From: Heterobilharzia americana | Taxonomy: Eukaryota; Platyhelminthes; Trematoda; Strigeidida; Schistosomatidae | Assembly: GCA_944470555.2 (NCBI GenBank) | Contig: OX104130.1 | Coordinates: 60,731,491 to 60,795,490, forward strand | Reading direction: 5' to 3' | Length of the DNA: 64,000 bases | Part shown: positions 37,451 to 49,750 of the stretch, piece by piece | Numbering within the stretch: the first letter of the stretch is position 1 | Layout: each line of letters starts with the position of its first letter | The notes under the pieces: generated by a model | Told to the model about the DNA's origin: nothing | Seen by the model: only the letters and a program-made list of their open reading frames with translations | Database searches by the model: none | Position numbers and translations under genes: made by a program

Positions 37451-38820
37451 GCTCTCATACAGTGTGAACCGATTTCCTCCAGGATCATCTGGATTCAACC
37501 TGGCTCCACCACTGCCTGCCCACAACCTTTCATTTCTCCCTCACACACCAGCTCATCCATGTCACTCCCGCCTCCAACGCCCAAATCCTCGTTCCACATT
37601 TCGATCCCACTGGACGTCCTGGCCTGGCCTGGTGCGGAATGTCCCCAATCGGTATTCTCACTGTATGCCCAATCCATCTCCACTTTCTTCTACATATTTG
37701 TTGGCCGATGGGTTCTTGGTTGGTTCGTTACCAGCCGGCCAGCTAGCCAGAGTTCCTTGTTGCTTATTCTTATTATTCTGGCGATATGATCTGATCTTCA
37801 GTATCAAGTGAGCGTAGGCGGCAGCTGTTGATCGATGATGTATGTCTGCAGTCTGTTGGAAATGATTTTCGTAACGCGTCAAGTCTCTCAACCATCACAC
37901 ACAAGCACTGACTGACTTGACTGGATATGTATTGAAAATCTGGATCTCGTTCACGCTTTATGCTGAGTACAGTGCAGTAGATAACCACACTGACTTCAGG
38001 TTAATGAAAGTCTGTTTGCCTGTGTTTCCGATCCTGGCTGCTTTGACATCCTCATCTGTGCCGTCTGTAGTAGTTGGAACGATGCTGCCTGCCTCCCTGC
38101 CTAGGTAAGTAGGTAGGTAGGTAGGTAGTTAGGTGAAAGAGATCAATTCCTTTAGGTTCCTCCCGTTCATGTTGATTGTGCTTGTTGTTGTTGTTGTTGG
38201 TGGTGGTGGTCGGTTATCTTCATCACCTCTGTCTTCTATACGCTCACCTGAAGGAAGTCCCATCTTCGCTGTTTTCCCTCTTCTGCCAGCTTGTTAGTTT
38301 TTGTCTGTAGATCTTCGGGTTTGTGCTACAAGACATTAGACATAAATCATCATCATCATTATCGGCGAAGTCCAAATTTTCTAGTGTCTTTTCATCGGTG
38401 CATCCAGCGTATGCCCATCTTCTCGTTCCTCACACTTTCTTGCATGATCCAGTCCACTCCTCTCGTCTCCCCCCGTCCACCCTCCCCCTACCAGGAAGAT
38501 CATCGGTGATAGTTGACGGCAAACTTGGCTTTCTTCTGTCACCTGTCTTCACTTCAAAGGCATCTCTGAGATTTCCAATATGAATCACTCGGCATCTGGC
38601 GTCGTCATATAGGTGTTGAATGAGGTGGATAAGGGTTTTATGGCACTAAAACCGTAATGTTGATGCAGCTGACTGCCAAATTACTTTACGGCCGACGCCT
38701 CTATCGAAGTGTATGAAGTTGAGGAAAAGATCCAGTTGACTGGCATTCTATGCTCTGTTCTATGATAATGCGTAGCGTAGTGTTGCAATTTTATCTGCAC
38801 ATGATTTGTTTTTCCTGAAC

Positions 38821-39032
<212 letters not shown>

Positions 39033-39289
39033 TTCAGGTGGTCATTTTGAATGTAGAGGATTTTTCAGTCTCTCTCTTCAGGATGAGGAGGCTCAATGTT
39101 TTGATTGCTTCAGATGGACAGCAGCATGATTCCTCGCCAGTTCTCTCAGACTTGGGTCTACTTTCCTCGGCAGTTTCACAAGGTAGCCCTTCTTCCAAAT
39201 CTCCTGCTCTTCATTGTTATTTCAAAGATAATTTTCACACTTGGGGCTGACGGATTGTACTCAACCTTCAGAAGACCTCGAAAAGTAAA

Positions 39290-39910
39290 TACATCTGCGT
39301 CATGGTCACCGATTTTCAACAATGTCATCAAGAGTCCTCAACTCTTCATTCCGTTTGTCTCGAGTACCCAAACCAAGCAGTCTACATCTGCGCACACTAT
39401 TCAATCAATAGTACAAGACTTCATGAACTGGTCCCACGTCTTTCTCTGCCCACCATGAACCCTTTTCCAACTTCCCCTATCATATCACGTCGAGGCAGAT
39501 AGCTGTTCGGCCTGTGCAACACATGTCCAAGCCTTCTCAGTCGATGAAGCTTCGCAACCTCATTAGTCGACTTGCCTGTCTTACCTAGTACCCTTCACTT
39601 GACCTCAACACTCCTCACGTAGCGATCCCATCAATGCTAGGAAGACAGACATCTGAGATCGAAACACTTCAACCTCTGTCTTCTACTTTTAACGGTTATG
39701 TCTCGCAGCCATACAACAGAACACAAGGGAGTGTCGCACAGTATACTCCTCCTCCATTGATAGGTAGCTGGATATTTTGCCAGTCGGCGCCACATATGAT
39801 GCAAGTTGCCAAATCCCAAACGGACCTTCTGTATCTGAGCTGAGATTTTGTCAATAACCAACCCGTTCAGACCGACACAACTTCCCAAAGTAAGCAGAGA
39901 TTGACATACA
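39290..39910 (-). pseudogene. Family A 3' fragment nested in family B (copy A9)
   Basis: On the - strand 39637-39930 reads GLVIDKISAQIQKVRLGFGNLHHMWRR, RSILCDTPLCSVVWLRD (degenerate RVYCAAVRSVLLYGSETW) and DITVKSRRQRLKCFDLRCL, the thumb and C-terminal part of family A. The LHRLRRLG-like block follows near 39570-39510. It splits family B sequence on either side, so it inserted after, or was carried into, the B copy. Confidence 0.75.
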
Positions 39911-41412
39911 CTGCAGTCCTGCTGGATCATCCTAGATCTGGTAAGTGTAGTGTTTTATAGGTTGCGTTCCGTTCTCCTTTTCGTTGTTCATCCCTGCACT
40001 GAACTGCACCGGTTTATCTTCTGCTTCACCATCACCTTCTTCCCCTCCCTGCTGTATCAGCTTCCATGTGGAAATCCATTCCCCATCTTCTTTCTTCTTA
40101 CTTCCCAACACGGCTATGCAGCTTTCTTTCCACATCTTTTTCAAGGAGTCTCAGTGTTCTTCTACACAGATTCCTTCAAATATAATGCTTAATGTCTCCC
40201 ATTTTTCCTGATGATTGCCTGGCGTGAAGATGTCTTTTATAGTTTCGCCATTCAGTCCACCTCAGTTTCTGTTCTGCATGCTGAACTTGAACTGTGATCT
40301 ATCATCACCAGCTTCTGTGGAGACTTTCAACTTGATTTGGAAATTAGGTTCATTGCACTGGATAGTGAGTGGTATGAAACTACATCTGCTCCACTACTTC
40401 ATCTGATCTTGTGTCTAGTAGGCTGACTGCGTCTCCACTTTCTTCACATGAAATGAAGTCGATCTGAATTTTGGTGTAGTGTGTCTATCTGGTGAATGGT
40501 GAAATCCATGTCACTGCTTTCTGAATATTCTCGTGTTTGTATACACTGCCTAACTCCAATCACCAAATCGTTGAATGCACAGAAATCTGCAAACAATTCT
40601 CCATTTTCATACATCATTTCACTGAGTGCCTCTCCAACCATGATTGATTCTCTTCCTGTGTTGTCCACTCCTAGTTTGGAATCCATGTCACCCCACCCAT
40701 CAGAATTTTGATGTTGCCAGTTGTGTGTAGAATTCCTTCTTCCTCTTTTCATCTGTTCATTTAAATTTGTAGGTGTGTAGCGTAGTGTAGCATTGTGTGA
40801 TTGTGACTTCCCTTCTTTTTGAGTTGAATCCATCTTGATGTCATGATGCTGATCATGATGCTGGAGTAGATTGGTTCCCACTGCATGAGAGAGAGCCTTC
40901 GATGCTGTTTGGAGGGGGACATCATGGTGGCCACTTCAAAACCCGATACGCTTATGGCTATCGTTTGGGTAACAATATCGGAGTAGATTATTGACTCCTC
41001 TCCAGTTGACAATTTGTAGAGCCCACTTCCATTCCATCTGCAGATTCCTGGCACTTCCATGTCATACCTACTCATCTCTTTTGCAATCTTGACAGCCTTG
41101 CTAGCCAGCCAGGTTCAAACGTTGTGAGGACATTCCATGTGACCATGTTTAATTTTGGTTTCATCGACAGAGAGAAGACACATCTGCCAATTGGCTACGC
41201 GAAGGTTTTCACCAACCGGCGTCGTTTCATCTCCCTGATTCCAGCAAGTTTTAAGTTTATTTCTTGTATTTTTTCTGTGTTTTGAAGTTTCTTTGGAGAT
41301 CGGATTGGTTTTCGGGTGTAGGGTTGTTAGCTCTATGCCCAGCCTTCCGTCTTTATCCGGATTTAGGACCGGTTAGTAACTAGTGAACTAGTTATCTAGG
41401 CGAGGCTTAAAA

Positions 41413-42100
41413 TATCCAAGCTTATTTATGGTGAGAGAATGATAGTTCTTCTACATGGATGATCTTATACTCTGTATTTCTTGGGCATAAAGTTGAATTA
41501 GACAGAATTGAAATTATTCAGAAAATTTTTAGAAACTATAAGGATTATCTAATAGAAGAATCTATTCACGTAAAGTAGATTTAAACCTATGCAAAATAAG
41601 ATTGAAGGAATATTACCAATCTTGACTCGGTTTTAATTCATCTCCAAATGGTGACATAACCTCCACACATATGCGATGTACATTATAAGCATATGTATAC
41701 ATAAATGCTGACTTCTGTCATCAATTTATGAATTCCTTACACTTGACACTACATACTTTTACTCCATTTTCCAACAATTTGACATAGCAGAATCATTCCT
41801 GTAGAAGATCTTTATTCCAATTATCATTTTATAGGCTTAAATATTTTAAATTCCGATTTACTGAAACTTTCATAAGGCTATTAGCACTACATAGTGAAAA
41901 GTTATTAATAACAACTTCGTTTCGCATTTCAGCCATTGGGAAGTATAAATACTATAGCAATGTATTTCATTTAATCATTGCCCATACATTTTCAAACCAG
42001 GTTTCAATTTATTATTTCTTGGTATACTGGATCGGGTTACTCGACCTTTTTGGTAGATGACTCGAAATTACTTGAGTATTTATGATTATGACTGATATGT
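41413..42100. other. Unassigned AT-rich spacer
   Basis: Nothing recognised. Confidence 0.3.
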
Positions 42101-42102
42101 TT

Positions 42103-42260
42103 AGTAATGATGGGCAGTGGCTAGCAGTGAAATCCAGGATGCGCATTTCATCCCGCTTAGGGCTCGTCAGCTTTATGTGCTTGCACCCCACTTAGTGATG
42201 TCATTCCCACTAAAACTTGAACCCCGTACCCATCGCTTCATATGCCAAAGCACTATTCTG
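42103..42260 (-). repeat. Alpha hammerhead repeat, head and ribozyme
   Basis: On the - strand the unit runs from a degenerate head (about 42250) through TTCAAGTTTTAGTGGGAATGAC to the hammerhead at 42131-42177 and ends in GCCACTGCCCATCATTACTAAA. The core CTGACGAG...GAAA with palindromic stem III ATGCGCAT and triplet ATC is preserved; stem II is GCCC/GGGAT. Confidence 0.75.
42131..42177 (-). ncRNA. Hammerhead ribozyme (alpha type), core conserved
   Basis: CTGACGA, stem II, GAAA and a short palindromic stem III before the cleavage triplet are all present. Stem I is weakened by changes on the 5' strand (ATAAAG against CTGGAT), so activity is uncertain. Confidence 0.65.
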
Positions 42261-42879
42261 ATTGCATTTTCTAGTTTACAATGAATACATGGATGCACTG
42301 AGGACAGGATGTCGCTTTGGACCACCTCTCTCTCTATCTTTGCGTTTATTTCATATTGGTTGTACAAAACGTATTCTTTCAAATTGTATTATCCTGTCTG
42401 ACTGTCAGCGTGTAGAATGGGAACAGATAAACAGTTCGACAAGCAGACATCTGGTTTTCGAGGTGATGGATTCACTAGAGTCATCTTTTATACATTTAAT
42501 TCCTTTTATGAACTTCAATATGGCAATGAGAACACTGCTTCCAAGATAAGATGACGTCATCTATTTCGTAGGATTTTCTGTAATTGCGTACAACCTGAAT
42601 AAATAAATAAATTGGTAATAGTTTGCCTTTGAATGCACAGCTTCGGTGGTAATTAGTGACTGTTTACCCTATGATATGCCCCAAGATATTTCGAATACAT
42701 TTATTTTGGGCTTATTCATATCCATATTTATATGGATTATCGTTTCATTATCATCGTATATGTTATTATTACGATAATTTTACCTCACCCATCTATCATT
42801 TTGTTAACATAATGTTTTCATGTGATTACACAAACCCTTCTACTTACTTCTAATATTATCTCACTCATTCATGAACATC
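42261..42879. other. Unassigned spacer
   Basis: A short frame (42262-42549) lies here without recognisable domain. AT-rich sequence continues to the next alpha copy. Confidence 0.3.
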
Positions 42880-43090
42880 CCTCGCCTTGTCGCATATAAC
42901 CCTTATGTTGTTTATTACTGTTTATGGATATGCTTGTAATTCTCCATTGTTTTACTGGATCGAATTGTTCCACCTCTATTGGAATATAAGCTCCCATGTG
43001 GATGCCTCAATATTACCTGTATGTTAATTATGGCAATTTACGAGGTTCGAGTCTCAGTAGGAACAATATCACTCACTGGGATGCAGATAC

Positions 43091-43139
43091 GCGCAGCTGA
43101 CGAGTCCCTAATAGGACGAAATGAGCGTCCTGGATTCCC
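43091..43139 (+). ncRNA. Hammerhead ribozyme (alpha type)
   Basis: CTGACGA, GTCC/GGAC stem II, GAAA and GTC triplet are intact. Stem III (ATGAGCGT) is less symmetric than in the other copies. Confidence 0.75.
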
Positions 43140-43414
43140 CTGCTAGCCACAACCAAATAAATTACCATAATTAACATTAAGGCAATATTGAGGCATACAT
43201 TTGGGAGCCTATATGCCAATAGAGATCGAACGATTGGATCCAATAAAACAATGGAGAATTACAAGCATATGCATAAATAGTAATAACTACTACCCGTTTT
43301 AAAAGAGGTGGGTATTGTGCCTCCTTGGCCTAGTGAATAACGCTTTGGCATCTGCAGCGATGGCTATGAGGTTCGAGTCTCATTGGGAACAACATCAGTC
43401 ACTGAGGTGTAGGT

Positions 43415-43464
43415 ACATCCAACTGACGAGTCTCAAATAGAACGAAACGCGCATCCTGGATTCC
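43415..43464 (+). ncRNA. Hammerhead ribozyme (alpha type), weakened stem II
   Basis: CTGACGA and GAAA are present, stem III is the palindromic ACGCGCAT type with triplet ATC, and stem I (ATCCAA/CTGGAT) has one mismatch. Stem II (GTCT/AGAAC) has lost a pair. Confidence 0.65.
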
Positions 43465-43574
43465 ACTACTAGACATAACAGAGTAAATTATATATATGGT
43501 TTGACTAAATTTATTGCCTGAACTTCCTTAGTTTCCTGAATTATTATGTTATCTTGATTTTTAAGACATTAGCC

Positions 43575-43950
43575 GGTATTTATAGTAATGATGCGCAGTG
43601 GCTAGCAGTGGAATCCGGGAGGCGCATTTCGTTCTATATGGGACTCGTCAGCTGGATGTGCCTGCTTCCCAGTGAGTGATGTTGTTCCCACCGATACTCG
43701 GACTCGGGAGCGATCGCTTCAAACGCCAGCGCGTTATCCAATACACCACCGAGCCACGATAGCCACTTTTTGTGCTACGGGGATAGACTTAGTGTTATTG
43801 CTTGTATTATACCGTCGTTGATTGGACCGAATTGATCAGTCTCTGTTGGCATATGGGCTCCTACGCGGATGCCTCGAAATCACCTGTCTTTGAACTATGT
43901 TTAGTAATGATGGGCAGTGGCTAGCAGTGGAATCCAGGATGCGCATTCCA
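43575..43950 (-). repeat. Alpha hammerhead repeat, - strand tandem (1.2 units)
   Basis: Read on the - strand: starts within a hammerhead (43950, in stem III), continues through a tail (GGAGCCCATATGCCAACAGA at about 43860), then a full head (GGCTCGGTGGTGTATTGGAT at about 43750) and a hammerhead at 43611-43660, ending with GCCACTGCGCATCATTA. Starting inside the ribozyme is what one would expect from a unit copied from a cleaved or circular RNA, but the junction is not exactly at the cleavage site. Confidence 0.8.
43611..43660 (-). ncRNA. Hammerhead ribozyme (alpha type)
   Basis: CTGACGA, GTCC/GAAC stem II (one mismatch), GAAA, stem III ATGCGC and a CTC triplet, with stem I ATCCAG/CCGGAT. Core residues are preserved. 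Confidence 0.7.
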
Positions 43951-44925
43951 TTTTACCTCTAGTATGGAATTCATTGGTTCAATTTTTTCGGTTTCTGTCA
44001 ATATGCTATATTACGTGACCATCATCTAATATCATTACTGAGTATTCTGCCTCCCACCCAGCCTTGTGTTTACTCCTCAGGTCACTACTTAGTATTACAA
44101 CCTCGAGTATTCTATCTCTAGTCGAGTCGCTAACGAACAAAATTTGACTACCATAGTCTCAATCCCCAACAAGATCATGGGACAGGGTTCAATGAAGAAG
44201 AGAACACCAGTTTCCTCATGGTTGCGGACGCATCTTAGTGATGAATGTGCAGGGGTTCCTGCCATCTCATTTGCCAACAGTAAAAACTTTACTCTGTTGA
44301 ACTTGTAGATCATCGATGTCAACTGACAGGAAACAGCCTAAATAGAAATCAACATTCTAAGCCATAAACTGTTAAGGTAGAAGTTTTCAATGTCAATCTT
44401 GTTTCATGTTATTGTGTGGGAAGAAAAATCCTCATTGGACAATCCATTCAACCGTTGACGAATCAAGATGAATACCCAAGTTTTGACCTGGCGGTTTCAT
44501 ATGTTTATGAAAACTGTATATAACCGATGTACTTGTGTTATAGAAAGTGTTTTGCTTACAGTCACAGGTAGGCCTTCGTTTTCTAGTTTCCGTAGTTCAG
44601 TGAAGTATCAGGTTCTGAGAGAGAAGAGTCGTTATTCGTATCCAGTTCAAGTGTTTCATTGCGTTAATTGCATTCTCGTATTTCGTATTGTTCCATCAGT
44701 CACTTCGCAAACACTCAACTTTAAGCTTTTAGTATCATCGGAAGAAACAGCGTCCTTATTTTTTCGGTTCAGTACAACGTCAATTTGATTCCCCCGATAA
44801 TTATAGACTTGACTCGGTTGTTCCATATCAGTAATCGGTATAAGGTTTTCTCCCACTATTCAGGCCTTCAGTGTGATTAGTAATGATAATAAGACATATA
44901 AGTGAACAATATAGCCTTTATTGCA
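43951..44925 (-). other. Unassigned region with two short - strand frames
   Basis: Open frames of 66 and 75 codons on the - strand (44656-44856, containing QVYNYRGNQIDVVLNRKN; and 44095-44322) may be pieces of a decayed mobile element, but I recognise no diagnostic motif. Confidence 0.25.
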
Positions 44926-44929
44926 TGCT

Positions 44930-45530
44930 TAGTAGCTAGTAGTGGGATCCAGGAAGTGCGTCCTATCCTACTTAGGACTCGTCATCTGGATGTACCTGCA
45001 TCTTGGTGAGTTATGCTGTTCCCATTGAGATTCAAACGCAGTGTCCATCGCTGTAAACACCAGAGTACTATCCACTAGGCCAAAGAGAATGGAAGACACC
45101 TCTTATGCAACGGGTATCAGTTATTGTTTGATACTTGTATGGTCTTTTTACCATACTAGATCGAATTCCTCGACCTCTGTTGGCAGATAAGCTCCTATGC
45201 AGATGTCTCGATACTGTCTGATTACTCATTGTGCTATTGTCTGTTTGGTGGCTAGCGGTAGGATCCAGTGAGTGATATTGTTCCCACTGAGACTGAAACG
45301 CTTGGTACTGAGTTCGAGTCTCGGTAGGAACAACATCACTCACTAGGGTGCAACTGTATCCAGCTGAATAGTCTCAGACAGGTTGAAACACACGCCCTGG
45401 ATCCCATTGCTCGCTAACAAGCAGACAATAACAAAATGAGTAATCAGGCAGTATCAAGACATACGCATAGGAGCTCTTCTGACAACAGTGGTCAAGTAAT
45501 TCGACCTAGTATAACACCGGGAGATTATAT
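44930..45530. repeat. Alpha repeat, head-to-head inverted pair
   Basis: From 45300 leftward on the - strand: a head whose hammerhead is deleted (45235-45300), a tail (45225-45120), another head and a degenerate hammerhead (about 44950-45000: core CTGA replaced by ATGACGAG and GAAA by TAGGA). From 45301 rightward on the + strand: a head (B box GAGTTCGAGTCTC at 45310), a mutated hammerhead (CTGAATAG at 45364), then a tail (45425-45525). The tails on the two sides are clear reverse complements (CAGACAATA...ATGAGTAATCAG). Confidence 0.8.
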
Positions 45531-47540
45531 ATATATATAATGAATCAATAAAGGTAATTCGTACGTCAAAAATGGCTACAGAGTATGTATTTAGGAATAC
45601 TAAAGATAGCGCTAGTACCAGTGTTGATGAAAAAATTGAGAACTGTGAGATTAAGTAAGCAGATTTTCAGGCAGACAAAGTTAGTTAGAGCTTAAAGAAG
45701 GATACTAACTGTTGCGTCATACTAAAAGACGAATCCACTGGATAAGCGTAAATGCAACAAGCGTAAGAAAGACTTAAAGATCTGGAAATAAAAAGGGAAA
45801 AAAGAGAATTTTAAAAAACCTATAGGCAGTGTCATTCATTTAGTCTTCCTATATGAAGGCAGGGATAGAGGTTGCATAAATTTTTTTATAAACACCTTTG
45901 AAATGTTCAGTTGAATCCCTATAGCTTCAGCTATGTGTAAAAGGAGAGTTAGAACTCCATGAGAAAGATTCTATAGGATGCGGTAATTCGTTTTAAACGC
46001 TTTCCTCTCCTCCACTATTTGACCACTAATATTTGGATAAGACAAAATACAGCTTCTTATGGATTTAATGTGTCGTTTTGCTAACCATAATATGTCGGTT
46101 AAGTTGCTTGGTTGTACCTCTTACGTAGATGTCACAATAGGAACAGTTAGAGTGGTGAATACATATGCAAAGTGATGAAGCTGAGTAACTTATCTTTTGT
46201 TTAACTGTAAACAATTTGTTGACTAAAAATACGAGATACAGATATTAACTGTATAAAAAGTTTTTCTAATGGTCTCCGATATTCTATGAAGCAGGATCTC
46301 ACTAGGTATACCTTCGTTGTATTGTTCATTATTGTTGATTTATTTTACAGAAGGTTATTAAATTTCATTATTTATGATGATGAAGGTAATAAATAGTAGG
46401 CTTATTTAACCATATGGATGGGATTCAATGATTAAAATTCATTCTAATTAAAATGCGGATGATAAATAAGGTTGAAACGAAAAACTGAATGATAGACTAT
46501 GAGTAAAGCTAATTGTATGAGAGGTAATAATGATATTCTATCACTCTGATCGAAGTAGATAGTGCAACGTTTGAACCTAGAACCTAACTGTTCTTAGAAA
46601 GTCAAATGGTTCATTTCTTGGTGAATGGATCAATCCACGTGAATTTGCTGAATCTGGTGTAACAAAAAGTGAGTTGCACTGTGAACTCAAACTAGTTAAG
46701 CTATGTACCGACTTAACTGTAGAATTCAACAGTTAACTGAATCTCACTTTCACTACAATTATCATGTGAACTAGAAACACTTGACTCTGTTACATCACCC
46801 TATAAACTGCTCAATCGAATTTCCTTGAGCAAACTGAATGAGAAAGAATCGACAACTGATCGACTGTTGTTTAGACTATTTGACATATCTGAAGTAGTAA
46901 TCCAAAAGCTCTCGATACGAATCCCACTGATGTTCAGATTTTCGTTCAGCTTCAACTAACCTTTCCACATATTAGAATCAGTCTGCAAGTCTTAAATAAT
47001 CTACTGAATGAAGAACACATATTTGTACATAACTTTATTTCCAACATATTGACGTAATTTCTTCTTGAACACTCTTGTATAACGATAATAAAAGCTGAAT
47101 ATAACCAAATTCCTAGATCGGTTTGGATGGTTTTTCATCTCATCATTTTAGTCAATTCATTCGGCTTTAATAGTGAAGATCACAATCTATGATTTTCATT
47201 AGTTATATGGTTTTCAACAAAAAAAAATATCAGTTAATTGTGGAAAACTAATCAATTGTACAAAAATTATCAAAGTGTACTGATTAAATTGAAAATAATC
47301 GTTTTATTTAGGTTAAAAATTGACTATCCAACTTAGCTAGTCCGAAAAATTCATCATGTACGTATAATGGTGAAGTTTTGACACGGTCTTCTTAACCCAT
47401 TCCAGTCTTGTTTCCACTTACTATTTTTCACTATATTATTCTAATTTATGCTCGTCTTAATGAATGACTGAATTTCTTCTATGTTCATATGACATTATGA
47501 TATACTGTTTTAATTTGTAGGTAGCTGAAGATGACCTGAG
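45531..47540. other. Unassigned AT-rich region
   Basis: No gene or named repeat seen; short A/T-rich frames only. Confidence 0.3.
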
Positions 47541-47574
47541 AGCACTGGATAACTTTTTCTTCCTAGTATGGGAC

Positions 47575-48268
47575 ACAAATATACCGATTGACATGGCTCT
47601 AGAGGCAGTTCGAAATGGGCTTAAAGATGACAAAGAACTTACGCAGTGAACTAAGCTGCCGATCGAGGAAATCATACTAGGAGTAAGATTGTGCCTACCA
47701 TCTACAGTTTTTAAGTTTCAAAATAAAATATATAAACAAACTGAAGGTGTTGCCATAGGATCACCAATATCCCCTATCGTCGCAGATATATTTATGGATA
47801 GTTGGGAACAGGTAGCCCTTCAAACACTTAGTCCTACTCCAAAGATATGGTTCCGATATGTAGATGATACGTTTAAGGCACTGAAATTGGAACACATCAA
47901 CAAGTTCTTGGCACATATAAATTCAGTAGTGAATGTAATCCAATTTACCTGTGACTTAGAAAGTCATGAAGGTAAACTAGGAATGTTGGATTGCAAGATT
48001 AAACCAAAACAAGACGGAGTTTTAGAGACTAGTGTCTATAGGAAACCTACCCATTCGAATAGCTACTTAGACTTGGAATCCTCCCACCCCATTTCAGTTA
48101 AAGTAGGCCTAGTTAAATGCTTAGGTGATAGGGCGGAAAAGCTTACTAGTAGATCGGAAAATCAGCGACAAGAAATTAGACACATCAAGAATACCCTACG
48201 TCTCAATAATTAACCACCAAAATTTATAAATAAATTCATAGGAAATTGAGAGAAAACTATTAGCAGTG

Positions 48269-48325
<57 letters not shown>

Positions 48326-49089
48326 ATGCAGATGTTATTAATAATAATCCCACTGCTAATGGTAATAATGGCGACAGGGTTAAGAAAGAATTCAAAGCCT
48401 CTGCTGTCCTACCATACAAGGAAGGCACCTCAGAAGCACTACGAAGAATTCTCAATGAGGCTGGGATTAAAGTGCCATTCAAACCAACAAACTCACTTAG
48501 AAACAAACTTTGTAGGTTAAAAGATCCTATCGATGTAATTAAGCAAAATAATCTGGTTTACCAAATCCCTTGCAATGATTGCGAGGTCAAGTACATAGGT
48601 CAAAGCAGTCGACCAGGGTCGATTAGAATAACAGAGCACAAAAACTTAGCTAAATCAAGATCAGTATATCTTAATTAGATAAGAAATCTAGAGAGAAACT
48701 CGGCTATAGCTCTGCATGCGATGACATAAAATCACACAGTAGGGTGGGATAGAGTGACAGTTTTGAAAACTAACTTAGTTGGGTGGAGGGAGAGATTGAT
48801 AACCGAATCTTTGTTTATCGAATCAACACCAAACACATGCAATCGAAATGATGCTGCACCTGTCCCAGATATATGGAAAATTCTGCTACCCTTGTCATCA
48901 CAGAGGAGAGAAAACTAGGAATATATAAAGACTGTCTCAAAGTTGTGGAGTTACTTGATATGAATATGGACAATAAATTGTGTCCGAAACGCTATCCATT
49001 AAGTGCTACTGTTACACTGTGTGATAGTTCTAATAAACATACTAAAATGGAATTACAATCGACCACGGTACCCAAGTTTTACACTTATA
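47575..49089 (+). pseudogene. Penelope-like element, RT plus GIY-YIG relic (PLE-B)
   Basis: Truncated at the 5' end, starting at TNIPIDMALEAVRNGLKDDKEL. The RT continues with FKFQNKIYKQTEGVAIGSPISPIVADIFMDS, the catalytic FRYVDDTFKAL (YVDD at 47857) and VYRKPTHSNSYL, all diagnostic of Penelope-like RTs. After two stop codons the same reading frame passes through a poly-Ser run and into LRRILNEAGIKVPFKPTNSL and the endonuclease VYQIPCNDCEVKYIGQSSR, the GIY-YIG module with its Cys pair, ending EH near 48640. The remaining 3' part shares DRVTVLKTN and ESLFIESTPNTCNRN with PLE-C. One stop within the early RT and two in the linker make it non-coding. It is flanked by imperfect 12-bp copies CTAGYATGGGAC (47563-47574, 49090-49101). 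Confidence 0.88.
48268..48325. repeat. (AGT)n microsatellite in the PLE linker
   Basis: About 19 AGT triplets. In the PLE frame they encode Ser. Poly-Val and poly-Leu frames on either strand are shadows. Confidence 0.97.
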
Positions 49090-49750
49090 CTAGCATGGGA
49101 CTCTTCAGCAATGGGCACCCATGACTCCGTACCTCAGGAACTGAACCCACGACCTTCAGCACGTTACCATTGAACCGATGGGTTGGGATCCAGTGCTCCA
49201 TATTTCCTGCATCTATCAGTTAACGACATAGGGCGGCTGTCACCCAATATCATCGCTAAGTGTTTGTCATCACGGCCACCACGTTTTACCCCACCGGTCA
49301 CGACTTCTCATTGGAACTTCAGTAATCACCTCTCAAAGCTAGTCACCAATGAGCTCTAGATTAATCTTATTTGGAAGGTTTGCAGGGATTTAGTGATTTT
49401 TGAAGCCGGTATTCATCATGGACTGACATCATTTGGATGAACATTGGAAACCAGGTGGCCGTGATGATAAATACTCAACGATGACATTACGTGATGGTCA
49501 CTCTATATCGTGAACTGACAGAAGTTGGGAATAGGGACCATTAGGTTCCGACCCAGTGGCTCAATGATAACGTGCTGGCCACAAAACTCTAGGGGTCTGG
49601 GTTCGACTCCTGGGGTATAGGGTGATGGGCGTGCACTGCTGAAACAGCCGTCCAGTGCCCCCATGTTTTAAATGTTCCTCCAACTGATGTCAGTCCATGA
49701 TGAATACCAACTTGAAAAATCACTAAATCCCCACAAACCCTCAAATTCAG
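49090..49750. repeat. Family beta repeats, - and + copies (beta-2, beta-3)
   Basis: - strand copy: hammerhead 5' half CTGAAGAGTCCCATGCTAG at 49107-49090 (cut off by the PLE), tRNA-like head at 49130-49175 with a B box GGTTCAGTTCC, and upstream part to about 49360. A second - strand tail lies at 49375-49455. The + strand copy at 49460-49745 has A box TGGCTCAATGAT (49556), B box GGGTTCGACTCC (49599) and then ACTGCTGAAACAGCCGTCC (49635), where the whole stem II segment is missing between CTG and GAAAC, so this ribozyme cannot fold. The + tail CTGATGTCAGTCCATGATGA follows. Confidence 0.75.

Larger units (their letters stand above)
42880..43490. repeat. Alpha hammerhead cluster: inverted tail plus two tandem + units
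   Basis: A - strand tail (42890-43040) abuts a + strand unit lacking its head start (43041-43310), which is followed head to tail by another + unit (43311-43490). The two + hammerhead cores start at 43097 and 43423, 326 bp apart, the alpha unit length. The second unit has a clear tRNA-like head: A box TGGCCTAGTGA at about 43326 and B box GGTTCGAGTCT at 43370. Confidence 0.8.

Noticed and set aside
37320..37811. 163-codon + frame
   Set aside because: It crosses the junction between the family B 5' arm and the inverted 3' end of copy B1 and reads the latter on the antisense strand.
48210..48520. Poly-Val (+) and poly-Leu (-) frames
   Set aside because: Shadows of the AGT microsatellite; the Penelope frame reads Ser here.
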